A stretch of DNA of 64,000 nucleotides from Ridgeia piscesae. Its lineage: Eukaryota > Annelida > Polychaeta > Sabellida > Siboglinidae. The notes beneath the pieces are model-generated. The model ran no database searches, had not been told where the DNA came from, and worked only from the letters and a program-made list of their open reading frames with translations. The DNA is taken from contig JAODUO010000145.1 of NCBI GenBank assembly GCA_025642075.2, positions 297,501-361,500 of the forward strand. The letters are read 5' to 3'. Position numbers and translations under genes: made by a program. Position 1 is the first letter of the stretch, and the number at the start of each line of letters is the position of its first letter. Shown one piece after another: positions 11,923 to 21,829 of this stretch.

Positions 11923-12486
11923 TTTGTTTGTTTGTTTGTTTGTGTGTGGGTGTGGGTGTGTGAATGTGTGTATGTATATGTGCATACTGTATATGCATGC
12001 CTGCACGTGCAACTGTCTGCTTGTATATGTGTGTGTATGTATTATATGTACATGTATAAGGGGGAGACAAGCATGAAAAAATAATACTTTCATGTTGATA
12101 GAGCATTTGATTAATTCAACGTACAATGTTTCAAATGCAAAAACTGTGAATCAGTAATATAACTATAACAATCACTGCCACCTCTTTCTAATGTTGAACT
12201 GTAAATTAGTTATCATTTTAAATCAAAAGCTCACATAATTTTTATCCTTCGGAAATTGTATCCATGAACAATTAAAATACTTGTGAGTGTTTTCTCATGT
12301 ACACTCTATTGTGATTGCAGTGGTACATAATTGACTCTCACTCTCTGTTGTCAGCTGGGGCCTAAGTCCGGCATGTTGAGCCCGCCACTCAGTAGTCCCA
12401 CCGTCTCCCCACCGGAAGAAAGCACATCATTCCTTGGTCAGATGAGTACCATTTGGTTCAGCAATGTTGGGGGGAAGGCGAAGTGA
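1605..12486 (+). CDS. COG1: COG1, conserved oligomeric Golgi complex subunit 1 (3' part, 13 exons)
   Basis: COG1 is a lobe-A subunit of the COG complex, the cytosolic tether that captures retrograde vesicles at Golgi cisternae. Thirteen exons with GT-AG borders join without a frame break into 577 residues plus TGA. Recognition rests on segments I recall from vertebrate COG1: WDDIEIEEETEEG, an INRVGAHA segment followed by VTLGAM, TQNRALQMLFDLKF, IDPFDLDVFMPY, and HNVLPLSNGKTRFQLLPLS near the C-terminus. Vertebrate COG1 is about 980 residues, so roughly 400 N-terminal residues lie left of the window. The first visible exon opens in phase 0. Later introns are phase 2 up to exon 6, then mixed phase 2 and phase 0. 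The C-terminus is a short Ser/Pro-rich tail ending GGKAK. No frameshift or internal stop is seen. Identity is firm; the exact 5' border of the visible part depends on the 1605 acceptor. Confidence 0.93.
2091..2252 (+). CDS. COG1: COG1 visible exon 2
   Basis: The acceptor ccctctgtccactcag and donor ag|gtacgt bound 162 bases that read STLAERNLAAYIWTES and end AYTPAAQR. Phase 2 in and out. The AYTP segment followed by a Gln/Arg boundary fits the COG1 middle region as I recall it. Confidence 0.87.
2815..3036 (+). CDS. COG1: COG1 visible exon 3
   Basis: 222 bases from acceptor tctgccggcag to donor cag|gtgact. The product starts LCQSLDNKLHVLLED and continues to PFDKFMDRDTVVSFIQ, matching the 'LDxKL' and 'FDxxxDxxTV' spacing of COG1. 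Phase 2 in and out. Confidence 0.92.
3080..3410. repeat. Dispersed repeat with about six short degenerate tandem copies
   Basis: Copies of about 35-45 bases share gaccttaattgcaa followed by gtggttgtattac. A related stretch occurs at 45,500-45,640, so this is a dispersed element with internal tandem structure in a COG1 intron. I cannot assign it to a named family. Confidence 0.65.
3817..3868. repeat. (TA)n microsatellite in COG1 intron
   Basis: About 25 uninterrupted TA units in the intron between exons 3 and 4. Confidence 0.95.
4186..4278 (+). CDS. COG1: COG1 visible exon 4
   Basis: 93 bases between ttgtgtccag and cag|gtagag, reading LLDHLSEQLDRSKEQLD. A heptad-like amphipathic helix consistent with the helical-rod fold of COG subunits. 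Phase 2 in and out. Confidence 0.88.
4837..4938 (+). CDS. COG1: COG1 visible exon 5
   Basis: 102 bases between atatttcag and cag|gtgagt, reading VLLLARLTAALCELSPELQ. The 'LxxARLxxxLxELxPxL' pattern is a recognisable COG1 segment. Phase 2 in and out. Confidence 0.93.
5369..5411. repeat. GATC-rich palindrome in COG1 intron
   Basis: Left arm 5369-5388 and right arm 5392-5411 are inverted copies with one transition mismatch around a 3-base centre. The neighbourhood (5335-5415) is a cluster of near-identical atgatcagatcatg words. Confidence 0.8.
5526..5639 (+). CDS. COG1: COG1 visible exon 6
   Basis: 114 bases between ggtctcag and cag|gtggga, reading SARRSVQGFTRGLSK and then NPQWVQLKTDLQQF. Phase 2 in and out. 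The preceding intron holds a GATC-rich palindrome and the following intron a SINE. Confidence 0.88.
5953..6284 (+). mobile_element. tRNA-derived SINE in COG1 intron
   Basis: It begins with a tRNA-like head (tggcacaatggttagagtag, box A-like). A central domain includes cggtcactccatg, tacctggctgtagacagtgg and tgggtgtt. The 3' tail reads cagtcctaaggactgg and then actatataaag. The same order of blocks occurs at 26,120-26,480 (- strand), 33,140-33,530 and 62,645-62,970, so it is a family. The box B region is decayed, so this copy is old. Confidence 0.72.
6347..6440 (+). CDS. COG1: COG1 visible exon 7
   Basis: 94 bases from catgttcccgcag to atg|gtagga. Product SLWTTHICRRLVSQFASSLL, aligning to the short helical segment before the WDD/E motif. 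The intron phase changes from 2 to 0 here. Its acceptor lies only about 65 bases after the tail of the intronic SINE. Confidence 0.88.
7725..7802 (+). CDS. COG1: COG1 visible exon 8
   Basis: 78 bases from ttgtgtcaacag to cat|gtgagt, phase 0 on both sides. Reads RWDDIEIEEETEEGTAMKST, one of the most recognisable COG1 segments (acidic WD-x-x-EIxEExE motif). Confidence 0.95.
8085..8175. repeat. Pyrimidine-rich (CT/CCCT) low-complexity tract
   Basis: Runs of ctgt and ccctccct in a COG1 intron. Simple sequence only. Confidence 0.85.
8455..8705 (+). mobile_element. Possible 3' end of a non-LTR retroelement in COG1 intron
   Basis: A GC-richer segment ends in gagtcaataaacacttccg followed by short tandem attccg/attcc units. 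That is the style of a LINE or SINE 3' tail. There is no reverse transcriptase ORF nearby and no target-site duplication I can see. Confidence 0.3.
8909..8985 (+). CDS. COG1: COG1 visible exon 9
   Basis: 77 bases from ctgtgtcaacag to cag|gtcagt. Reads ASCHLHSLLYELCENINRVG, matching the COG1 'LxxLCxxINRVGxHA' segment. Phase 0 in, phase 2 out. Confidence 0.95.
9937..10141 (+). CDS. COG1: COG1 visible exon 10
   Basis: 205 bases from cttcttccctcag to cag|gtaaca. Reads RVTLGAMVTEISDGIVTAYE and then TQNRALQMLFDLKFV. Phase 2 in, phase 0 out. Confidence 0.95.
10557..10680. repeat. (CA)n microsatellite abutting a splice acceptor
   Basis: About 60 CA units, nearly perfect from 10,611 to 10,680, ending five bases before COG1 exon 11. 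More CA-rich sequence extends back to about 10,360. Confidence 0.97.
10686..10853 (+). CDS. COG1: COG1 visible exon 11
   Basis: 168 bases, phase 0 both sides, donor agt|gtgagt. Reads VLQMMTKYVSDQLG and then HIDPFDLDVFMPYMQQ, a diagnostic COG1 segment. The acceptor is unusual: about 60 CA dinucleotides end in cacaccacag, so there is almost no polypyrimidine tract. Confidence 0.94.
11175..11369 (+). CDS. COG1: COG1 visible exon 12
   Basis: 195 bases, phase 0 both sides, acceptor ctgccaccag, donor aag|gtgact. Contains HNVLPLSNGKTRFQLLPLS, the conserved C-terminal COG1 motif. The next intron contains a 390-bp (TG)/(TTTG) array. Confidence 0.95.
11572..11962. repeat. (TG)n/(TTTG)n compound microsatellite, about 390 bp
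   Basis: Alternating blocks of TG and TTTG repeated several times in the last COG1 intron. All frames on both strands are open only because of the repeat. Confidence 0.97.
12355..12486 (+). CDS. COG1: COG1 terminal coding exon
   Basis: The acceptor ctctctgttgtcag is followed by 43 codons and TGA. The sequence is Ser/Pro-rich (LGPKSGMLSPPLSSPTVSP) and ends in FSNVGGKAK. The tail resembles in style the short low-complexity COG1 C-terminus; the exact stop is clear. Confidence 0.9.
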   Translation: MGPKSGMLSPPLSSPTVSPPEESTSFLGQMSTIWFSNVGGKAK

Positions 12487-12832
12487 CCTCAAAGGTGGAC
12501 AGGTGGGAAATTATTTATTATTTTTCATTGATATCATTGGTATATAATATTACAATATTACATGTGAAGGGGAATATTTTCCCCCTCATGACTGTATCTA
12601 AAACGGTTAGGGTGTTTCATGTATAGCTGCATCTGTGCTGTTAACCCTTTTCCCTTCTCCTGTCTGTTTCATGTCTCTCTCTCATCTTTCCGTCTGCTGC
12701 AGCAGACTGACAAACAATGAGCTTTAAGGGCAAGTAGCAAACTCACAAGTTTTGTCCCCTGGTGTGGTAGGCTGAAAAACATAACTTTACGGCAACATAG
12801 ACCAACTCACAAATGCGATTCACATGAGGCAC

Positions 12833-13750
12833 GCTGTTGTCAGAATATAGAAGAACCAGTGTCACTTGTCAGAACATAGAGGAGCCAGTGTCAGTGTTGT
12901 CAGAACATAGAGGAGCCAGTGTCACTGTTGTCAGAACATGGAGGAGCCAGTGTCAATGTTGTCAGAACATAGAGGAGCCAGTGTCACTGTTGTCAGAACA
13001 CAGAGGAGCCAGTGTCACTGTTGTCAGAACATGGAGGAACCAGTGTCAATGTTGTCAGAACATGGACGAGCCAGTGTCAATGTTGTCAGAACATGGAGGA
13101 ACCAGTGTCAATGTTGTCAGAACATAGAGGAGCCAGTGTCAGTGTTGTCAGAACATAGAAGAGCCAGTGTCACTGTTGTCAGAACATGGAGGAGCCAGTG
13201 TCACTGTTGTCAGAACATGGAGGAGCCAGTGTCAATGTTGTCAGAACATAGAGGAGCCAGTGTCAGTGTTGTCAGAACATAGAAGAGCCAGTGTCACTGT
13301 TGTCAGAACATGGAGGAACCAGTGTCAATGTTGTCAGAACATAGAGGAACCAGTGTCAGTGTTGTCAGAACACAGAAGAGCCAGTGTCACTGTTGTCAGA
13401 ACACGGAGGAGCCAGTGTCAATGTTGTCAGAACATGGAGGAACCAGTGTCACTGTTGTCAGAACATAGAGGAGCCAGTGTCGGTGTTGTCAGAACATAGA
13501 AGAGCCAGTGTCAGTGTTGTCAGAACATAGGTGAGCCAGTGTCACTGTTGTCAGAACATAGAAGAGCCAGTGTCAGTGTTGTCAGAACATAGAGGAGCCA
13601 GTGTCAGTGTTGTCAGAACATAGAGGAGCCAGTGTCACTTTTTCAGAACATAGAAGAGCCAGTGTCAGTGTTGTCAGAACATAGAAGAGCCAGTGTCACT
13701 TTTTCAGAACATAGAAGAGCCAGTGTCAGTGTTGTCAGAACATAGAAGAA
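12833..13750. repeat. 31-bp minisatellite, about 29 copies
   Basis: The unit contains gttgtcagaacatagaggag followed by ccagtgtca and a variable dinucleotide. Variants carry atgg or agaag, and two copies have a shortened cactttttcag junction. The period of 31 was measured between gttgt at 12,896 and 12,927. It lies between the COG1 stop and the first poly(A) signal. Confidence 0.97.
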
Positions 13751-13785
13751 CACATGTTTACCCAGAATACTTTGTGTAGAGCCTA

Positions 13786-13791
13786 AATAAA
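13786..13791 (+). promoter_or_regulatory. First canonical poly(A) signal after COG1
   Basis: AATAAA. Reading from the COG1 stop at 12,486, I see no AATAAA or ATTAAA until this site, which lies just beyond the 31-bp minisatellite. If it is used, the 3' UTR is about 1.3 kb and includes the whole array. Confidence 0.45.
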
Positions 13792-14429
13792 CCAAACAGT
13801 CCAATGCATCTGAAATGAAAGGTTTGCTGTTCACCAGGTGTCGCTACCAATTTGGGTAGTGTGTTACATGGTCACCAGATGGCACTACACTAGCACTATT
13901 TTCCATAAACAACAGTTCACTGACTCAAACATGAATGACTTCATGAACATTGTTATTGTAAACTCGTCTCCGTATTGTTTATATAGTATATTCTTGTAAT
14001 ATTCCAAAATATTGATAAGCCTGTGCAGTTTCAGTAAACATTTAAATGTAATTTTGAAGTTCACTTACCATTTCTTACAACATGTGGCAATTCAATGTGA
14101 ATACTAAAGTTTTAATAGTTAGAACCATGACTTAAACATTGATTGGTTAACACAGTTGCTAATTTCTTGCATTCTGTAAAAATATTTACAGTTTGGTAGA
14201 TTTGTGACAGATAACATCCTTTACGTGATTATACCAGAATCTACTCCATCATGCTCCAGAACAACATGAAGTTACACTCTGAGTTAAGTATCCTAGAAAT
14301 CAGATTTTGAGAAGATCTACATACAATGTGAAATTTCTAAGCTTTTGCTGTTTTCAATTGTTGAGCGATATAATAGTGAACGAGGGCATGTTGATTCACT
14401 GTAAATTGGATTTAAATGATGAAACAATC

Positions 14430-15840
14430 ATAGAGACTTACAGAGTTGAATAATCATAGAGACTGACAGAGTTGAACAATCATAGAGACTTACAGAGTTG
14501 AACAATCATAGAGACTTACAGAGTTGAACAATCATAGAGACTGACAGAGTTGAACAATCATAGAGACTTACAGAGTTGAACAATCATAGAGACTTACAGA
14601 GTTGAATAATCATAGAGACTGACAGAGTTGAACAATCATAGAGACTTACAGAGTTGAACAATCATAGAGACTTACAGAGTTGAATAATCATAGAGACTTA
14701 CAGAGTTGAACAATCATAGAGACTGACAGAGTTGAACAATCATAGAGACTTACAGAGTTGAACAATCATAGAGACTTACAGAGTTGAACAATCATAGAGA
14801 CTGACAGAGTTGAACAATCATAGAGAATGACAGAGTTGAACAATCATAGAGACTTACAGAGTTGAACAATCATAGAGACTTACAGAGTTGAACAATCATA
14901 GAGACTTACAGAGTTGAACAATCATAGAGACTTACAGAGTTGAACAATCATAGACACTTACAGAGTTGAACAATCATAGAGACTTACAGAGTTGAACAAT
15001 GATAGAGACTTACAGAGTTGAATAATCACAGACTTACAGAGTTGAATAATCATAGAGACTTACAGAGTTGAACAATCATAGAGACTTACAGAGTTGAACA
15101 ATCATAGAGACTTACAGAGTTGAACAATCATAGAGACTTACAGAGTTGAACAATCACAGACTTACAGAGTTGAATAATCATAGAGACTGACAGAGTTGAA
15201 CAATCATAGAGACTTACAGAGTTGAACAATCATAGAGACTTACAGAGTTGAACAATCATAGAGACTTACAGAGTTGAACAATCATAGAGACTTACAGAGT
15301 TGAACAATCATAGAGACTTACAGAGTTGAACAATCGTAGAGACTTACAGAGTTGAACAATCATAGAGATTTACAGAGTTGAACAATCATAGAGACTTACA
15401 GAGTTGAACAATCATAGAGACTTACAGAGTTGAACAATCATAGAGACTTACAGAGTTGAACAATCATAGAGACTTACAGAGTTGAATAATCACAGACTTA
15501 CAGAGTTGAATAATCATAGAGACTGACAGAGTTGAACAATCATAGAGACTTACAGAGTTGAACAATCATAGAGACTTACAGAGTTGAACAATCATAGAGA
15601 CTTACAGAGTTGAACAATCGTAGAGACTTACAGAGTTGAACAATCATAGAGATTTACAGAGTTGAACAATCATAGAGACTTACAGAGTTGAACAATCATA
15701 GAGACTTACAGAGTTGAACAATCATAGAGACTTACAGAGTTGAACAATCATAGAGACTTACAGAGTTGAACAATCATAGAGATTTACAGAGTTGAACAAT
15801 CATAGAGACTTACAGAGTTGAACAATCGTAGAGACTTATA
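14430..15840. repeat. 26-bp minisatellite, about 54 copies, with higher-order pattern
   Basis: The unit includes acagagttgaacaatcatag and ends agactt. Variants gactg, gaata, atcgt and gattt and a 24-bp short unit (aatcacagactta) recur in order, which shows multi-unit duplication. Confidence 0.97.
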
Positions 15841-16194
15841 CCATAAAGATGTCACGCACCTGATGACGTAATAAAAAACATGTCACCTTTGGCAGTATTG
15901 AACAGTCGCCAGGTTTTCTAAATGTCACAGGTTTCCCAGTGTGTCAGTCAGGTAACCACAACTGTGGTTATACCCTTTGTCAAGCAAAATGATGACAGAA
16001 CATGACTTTGTGGTGTCACACTATGATGACACAGATGTCAACCAATGGATGCACTGGTCACATAAGTTATAAAAGGGACAACTCACCATTTGTAAAATCA
16101 TATTACCGAGTATAAACTATAATCTCCTAATCTGTCTTTATCTTCTGCCATCCAAATATGTTCATGTGAGCCACAGTTTTGTGATACGTTTATT

Positions 16195-16690
16195 AATATC
16201 ATGACATGACACAGTGGAACTATGTCACATGACATGACACAGTGGAACTATGTCACATGACATGACACAGTGGAACTATGTCACATGACATGACACAGTG
16301 GAACTATGTCACATGACATGACACAGTGGAACTATGTCACATGACATGACACATTGGACAGCATGTCACATGACATGACACAGTGGAACTATGTCACATG
16401 AGTTGATGCAGTGGACAGCATGTCACATGACATGACACAGTGGAACTATGCCACATGACTTGACACAGTGGTCAGCATGTCACATGACATGACACAGTGG
16501 AACTATGCCACATGACTTGACACAGTGGACAGCATGTCACATGACATGACACAATGGAACTCTGTCACATGACATGACACAGTGGAACTATGTCACATGA
16601 CTTGACACAGTGGACAGCATGTCACATGACATGACACAGTGGAACTATGTCACATGACATGACACAGTGGACAGTATGTCACATGACACC
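16195..16690. repeat. 28-bp minisatellite, about 17 copies, plus decayed tail to about 16,875
   Basis: The unit includes tgacatgacacagtggaact followed by atgtcaca. A variant with acagca in place of actatg alternates in the second half. Each unit carries TCACATGA and the inverted pair atgtca/tgacat. Confidence 0.96.
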
Positions 16691-16879
16691 GTAGACGATG
16701 TCACATGACTGATGACATGGCATAACAGAACAATTACCACGTGACTGATAACATGACACACCCAAAAGTCTGTGACATGACTGGTATCATGGTATCATGA
16801 GACAGCAGATAGTTTGTCACATGATTGATGACATGACACATGAGACAATCTATCACATGATTGATGACATGACACTATG

Positions 16880-18050
16880 TTGTGTGTCTTGAAGCAATTC
16901 TCTGCGTGGAAATTATGACACAATTAACATTATGTGCCAGGGAACCCCCCCATGCAAAGAGGTCACCAACTATGACATAATCCATTGTGTAGTACTCATT
17001 GACTGTTCATTATTTCATGCCATATGGCACCCCTCCAAATACGGGATCATTCATTATGCATAGACCCATATACATTACCAGGTGATCACTGACAGTCTCT
17101 CGCCAGACACACGGAAAACTGTACTTATCACTGAGGTCCGCTCCGAGTGCCTCGAGTAATCATATCCTGCTGTCATAACCAGAAACAACTATAACCACAA
17201 ATAGAACCATGGCTTTAACCATGTCGATGGTTCAGCTGTGGCAGAAATGAAAATGACTGACCATGTTGACATTGTGATGATGCTATCATGTGTACATGTC
17301 ATTAGTCAAGCAGTCAGTTCAAATACAAAATCAGACAACATCAACATGGCCTACTCTGCCATCTTCAGGAGCTGAAGTTGTGTCGTAATGGTTTTTATTG
17401 TAAAATAATGTTATTTAACTTAAACTGATTGTTTCTAGCATACATACAGCCAAATATATTTTAAAGATCTCCGACAGTAAAGTATTAAATTTTTACTGAA
17501 AATAAAAAATATTACTAATATAGCCTCATGTCATTGACTTTCTCAAATGCTTGCATACAATATTTAGTATTTCAAATCGTGACTTTTCAAATTTGTTCCT
17601 GCAAGTTCTGCAAGACCTTTACAACTCTTGGCAGTGATGGTGATAGTATGCCAAAACTGACACAGATAGGTGTTTGTACAACCATACCAGCATGAGCAGG
17701 GAACCACTATACATAAAAAATAAGCATGCATTCCACTGAAGAAGTGGCAAAGTGGAATTAAAAAGACACACACACCGCCCTCAGAGTGCTATCACTCACA
17801 CTCAAGGGTATACGCACGTGCAACCATTCAGTAAATAAATGGACTCGGCTTCCGAGTTTAATACAATTTAAAAAAGTTATCCTTATTTTCTACACCTTTG
17901 TGAATTGTTAACTACAGTACAATGGTTTTGTAAATGTCAAAGGCCTCTAAAAATGCCGAAACAATATCTCAGTTCAACAATTCACTGTATCAAAACTCGC
18001 CTCGCTGTCAGTTAAGTTCCAGAAAAGTGAGCTCAAATAATTCTGGAGTG
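16880..18050. other. Gene-free intergenic sequence
   Basis: AT-rich unique sequence between two minisatellites. No exon, RNA gene or recognised element is seen. Confidence 0.6.
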
Positions 18051-18778
18051 AAACTTAACATCAGTATACTTACATCACAGCTTAACACCAGTACACTGAC
18101 ATCATAGCTTAACATCAGTACACTTACATCACAGCTTAACGTCATTACACTGACCTCACAGCTTAACATCAGTACAATGACATCACTGCTTAACATCAGT
18201 ACACTGACATCACAGCTTAACATCAGTACACTGACATCACAACTTAACATCAGTACACTGACATCACAGCTTAACATCAGTACACTGACATCACAACTTA
18301 ACATCAATACACTGACATCACAGCTTAACATCAGTACACTGACCTCACAGCTTAACATCAGTACACTGACATCACAGCTTAACATCAGTACACTGACATC
18401 ACAGCTTAACATCAGTACACTGACATCACAACTTAACATCAGTACACTGACATCACAACTTAACATCAGTACACTGACATCACAGCTTAACATCAGTACA
18501 CTGACATCACAACTTAGCATCAGTACACTGACATCACAACTTAACATCAGTACACTGACATCACAACTTAACATCAGTACACTGACATCACAGCTTAACA
18601 TCAGTACACTGACATCACAACTTAGCATCAGTACACTGACATCATAACTTAGCCTAAGTACACTGACATCACAACTTAACATCAGTACACTGACATCACA
18701 ACTTAACATCAGTACACTGACATCACAACTTAACATCAGTACACTGACATCACAGCTTAACATCAGTACAATGTAAAT
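18050..18778. repeat. 27-bp minisatellite, about 27 copies
   Basis: The unit includes ctgacatcacagcttaacat followed by cagtaca. Because 27 is divisible by 3 the array is open on both strands, giving a false 258-codon frame on the - strand (9-residue repeat) and a 156-codon frame on the + strand. No signal peptide, splice site pattern or start context supports translation. Confidence 0.96.
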
Positions 18779-18879
18779 AAACACTTTCCTCCCACAAGCA
18801 GTTGAATTGACAAAATAATTTATTTACGCACCATTGTATACAGTATGTATAATGGATGTACTGTAGCAGTAGTATGAGT

Positions 18880-20545
18880 TCATGATGTGTGTATGAGTTC
18901 ACAGTAATGAGTGTATGAGTTCAAGGTAATGAGTGTATGAGTTCACGGTGATGAGTGTATGAGTTCATGGTAATGAGTGTATGAGTTCAAAAGGGTTAAT
19001 GAGTGTGTATGAGTTCAAAGGTAATGAGTGTACGGGGGAGTTCACGGTAATGAGTGTACGAGTTCACGGTAATGAGTGTATGAGTTCACGGTAATGAGTG
19101 TATGAGTTCACGGTAATGAGTGTATGAGTTCACGGTAATGAGTGTATGAGTTCACGGTAATGAGTGTATGAGTTCACGGTAATGAGTGTATGAGTTCACG
19201 GTAATGAGTGTATGAGTTCACGGTAATGAGTGTATGAGTTCATGGTAATGAGTGTATGAGTTCATGGTAATGAGTGTATGAGTTCATGGTAATGAGTGTA
19301 TGAGTTCACGGGTTATGAGATGGTTTCGATGAGTTCACGGTAATGAGTGTGAATATGGAATTTAACTGGTAATGAGTGTATGAGTTCATGGTAATGAGTG
19401 TATGAGTTCATGGTTATGAGTGTATGAGTTCATGGTAATGAAGTGTATGAGTTCATGGTAATGAGTGTGTGATTTCATGGTAATGAGTGTGTGAGTTCAT
19501 GGTAATGAGTGTATGAGTTCATGGTAATGAGTGTATGAGTTCATGGTAATGAGTGTATGAGTTCATGGTTATGAGTGTATGAGTTCATGGTTATGAGTGT
19601 ATGAGTTCATGGTAATGAGTGTATGAGTTCATGTAATGAGTGTATGAGTTCACGGTATGAGTGTATGAGTTCACGGTAGTGAGTGTATGAGTTCACGGTA
19701 ATGAGTGTATGAGTTCACGGTATGAGTGTATGAGTTCATGGTTTTAAGGGGGAGTTCATGGGAATGAGGGGTGATTTATGGTAATGAGTGATGAGTTCAT
19801 GGGAATGATGTGTGAGTTCACGGTAATGAGTGTGTGAGTTCATGGTTGAGTGAGTGTCATGGAGAATTATACAGGTAATGAGTGTATGAGTTCATGGTAA
19901 TGAGTGTATGAGTTCATGGTAATGAGTGTATGAGTTCATGGTAATGAGTGTATGAGTTCATGGTAATGAGTGTATGAGTTCATGGTTATGAGTGTATGAG
20001 TTCATGGTTATGAAGTGTGTGAGTTCATGGTAATGAGTGTGTGATTTCATGGTAATGAGTGTGTGAGTTCATGGTAATGAGTGTGTGAGTTCACGGTAAT
20101 GAGTGTGTGAGTTCATGGTAATGAGTGTGTGAGTTCATGGTAATGAGTGTGTGATTTCATGGTAATGAATGTATGAGTTCATGGTAATGAGTGTGTGATT
20201 TCATGGTAATGAATGTATGAGTTCAAAAAGGTTACGGAAGAATGTGTGAGTTCATGGTAATGAGTGTATGAGTTCATGGTTATGAAGTGTGTGAGTTCAC
20301 GGTAATGAGTGTACGAGTTCATGGTAATGAGTGTGATTTCATGGTAATGAATGTATGAGTTCATGGTAATGAATGTATGAGTTCATGGTAATGAGTGTAT
20401 GAGTTCATGGTAATGAGTGTATGAGTTCAAGGTAATGAGTGTATGAGTTCATGGTAATGAGTGTGTGAGTTCATGGTAATGAGTGTACGAGTTCATGGTA
20501 ATGAGTGTGTGAGTTCATGGTAATGAGTGTGTGAGTTCATGGTAA
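18880..20545. repeat. 22-bp minisatellite, about 75 copies
   Basis: The unit includes gagttcatggtaatgagtgt plus at or gt, with tcatgg/tcacgg variants in blocks. Several copies are broken by insertions (near 19,310, 19,740, 19,840 and 20,225). Confidence 0.96.
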
Positions 20546-21200
20546 AATTAATTGGACATTTAGGGTTTAGGAAAATTTTGTGAAAAATGTGTGAGTCACA
20601 AGATGTGTGACTCATAATGAGTGTGGTTTACAATGTAAGTTCAGGTTTTAAGTGTGGTTTTTAAAGGGGGACATGGTAAAGAGGGGGTCATGGATCATGT
20701 ATACAACCAATGTGTGACGGGAATGATTTTCAGCAGGTAAAAACATTCAACTGAAGCAAGAATTGTAGTTCAGGAAGAGGGGACAGGAAAGAATTCATGG
20801 TAATAGGGGGCAGGAAAGAATTCATGGTTTTAGACAGGAAAGAACTAACGTCTAGACAAAAAAGTAACTAATGAGTCCATAGTTTAAAACAACAACACAA
20901 AATATGGTTCCTTATTTTGGCTAAAAGGGGTATGGGTTTGGGTTTGTACTTTTAAAAGTGAAACAAAATGAAGCAAAGAATATTATGGTTGGGGTTTTGA
21001 TTCATTTAGGGTTACTGGTTTACATTTAGGTAATTAAAAACTGCAACAAAATACAAATTTTCAATAATCGGGGCCCAAAATGGGGAAATTCCATCTGGTA
21101 GAAAAAATTCCAACATTTTAACGGGAACCCCCCGACAGAAACCATTAGCAAACCAAAAAACAATGTTTTTTAATTTTTTTTAATTTTTTGTAAGCAGTAT
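20546..21200. other. Degenerate low-complexity zone next to the 22-bp array
   Basis: It contains decayed fragments of the 22-bp unit (gagtcac, catggtaaagag) mixed with many homopolymer runs of 3 to 6 bases. This is either a decayed array edge or poor consensus sequence. No gene is seen. Confidence 0.5.
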
Positions 21201-21488
21201 TTGTTTCACCATTAGACTGTACGTTTATTAAATTTGCACTCTCAATATGTCCAAGGTCCATTGTACTCCCTTCTCCTCCCCGTTTACTTCCCCCTCCCCG
21301 ATCTTGTGCCGAGTAGCCTGATGGAAGTTGGCAAGGACATATTGCAATATCGGTTCATGCTCTTGCAGACAGATACCTACAGCCAGATTTAACAACAACA
21401 TAGAACTTGTGCAGTGGATGATATGTTTCTCTTTCTGTCTTGCTCTTGACAGTACCGCCGGTAGTCACATTTTCAACAGATAATTATT

Positions 21489-21546
21489 TTGCTAACACAG
21501 TCACAGTTAACAGAATAGACACGTTTTGACAAGTAAACATGATTTG
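21489..21546. repeat. Left copy of a direct repeat pair flanking a CpG-rich segment
   Basis: It contains cagaatagacacgttttgac followed by aagt at 21,511-21,534, identical to 22,845-22,868, with similar flanks (agtcacag before, taaacatg after). Confidence 0.75.
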
Positions 21547-21574
21547 AAAATGTTCGTATGTATGTGTGTGTATG

Positions 21575-21576
<2 letters not shown>

Positions 21577-21638
<62 letters not shown>

Positions 21639-21736
21639 ACATATAATATATATATATATATACTTAAAACTTATGTATATATATATGTATATATATAAAA
21701 TACATATATATCATATATAATATATTTAAACTTATG

Positions 21737-21778
<42 letters not shown>
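21577..21778. repeat. (TA)n microsatellite cluster
   Basis: Three TA tracts (21,577-21,628; 21,646-21,661; 21,746-21,777) separated by short unique sequence. Confidence 0.95.
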
Positions 21779-21779
<1 letters not shown>

Positions 21780-21829
21780 CTGAAAACTGATCAAGATAAT
21801 TTTTTATTGAAAAATCTCAGCTTCCGGAT

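Noticed and set aside
11311..12126. Long His/Thr and Cys/Val frames on both strands
   Set aside because: Generated by the (TG)/(TTTG) microsatellite; the true exon there is on the + strand and ends at 11,369.
12833..13750. Array of steroid-receptor half-sites (AGAACA)
   Set aside because: The half-site occurs in each unit but without the inverted partner at 3-base spacing, and protostomes are not known to have a glucocorticoid-type receptor.
14430..15840. CRISPR-like array
   Set aside because: The units are contiguous with no unique spacers, in an intron-bearing animal genome. The same holds for all arrays in this window.
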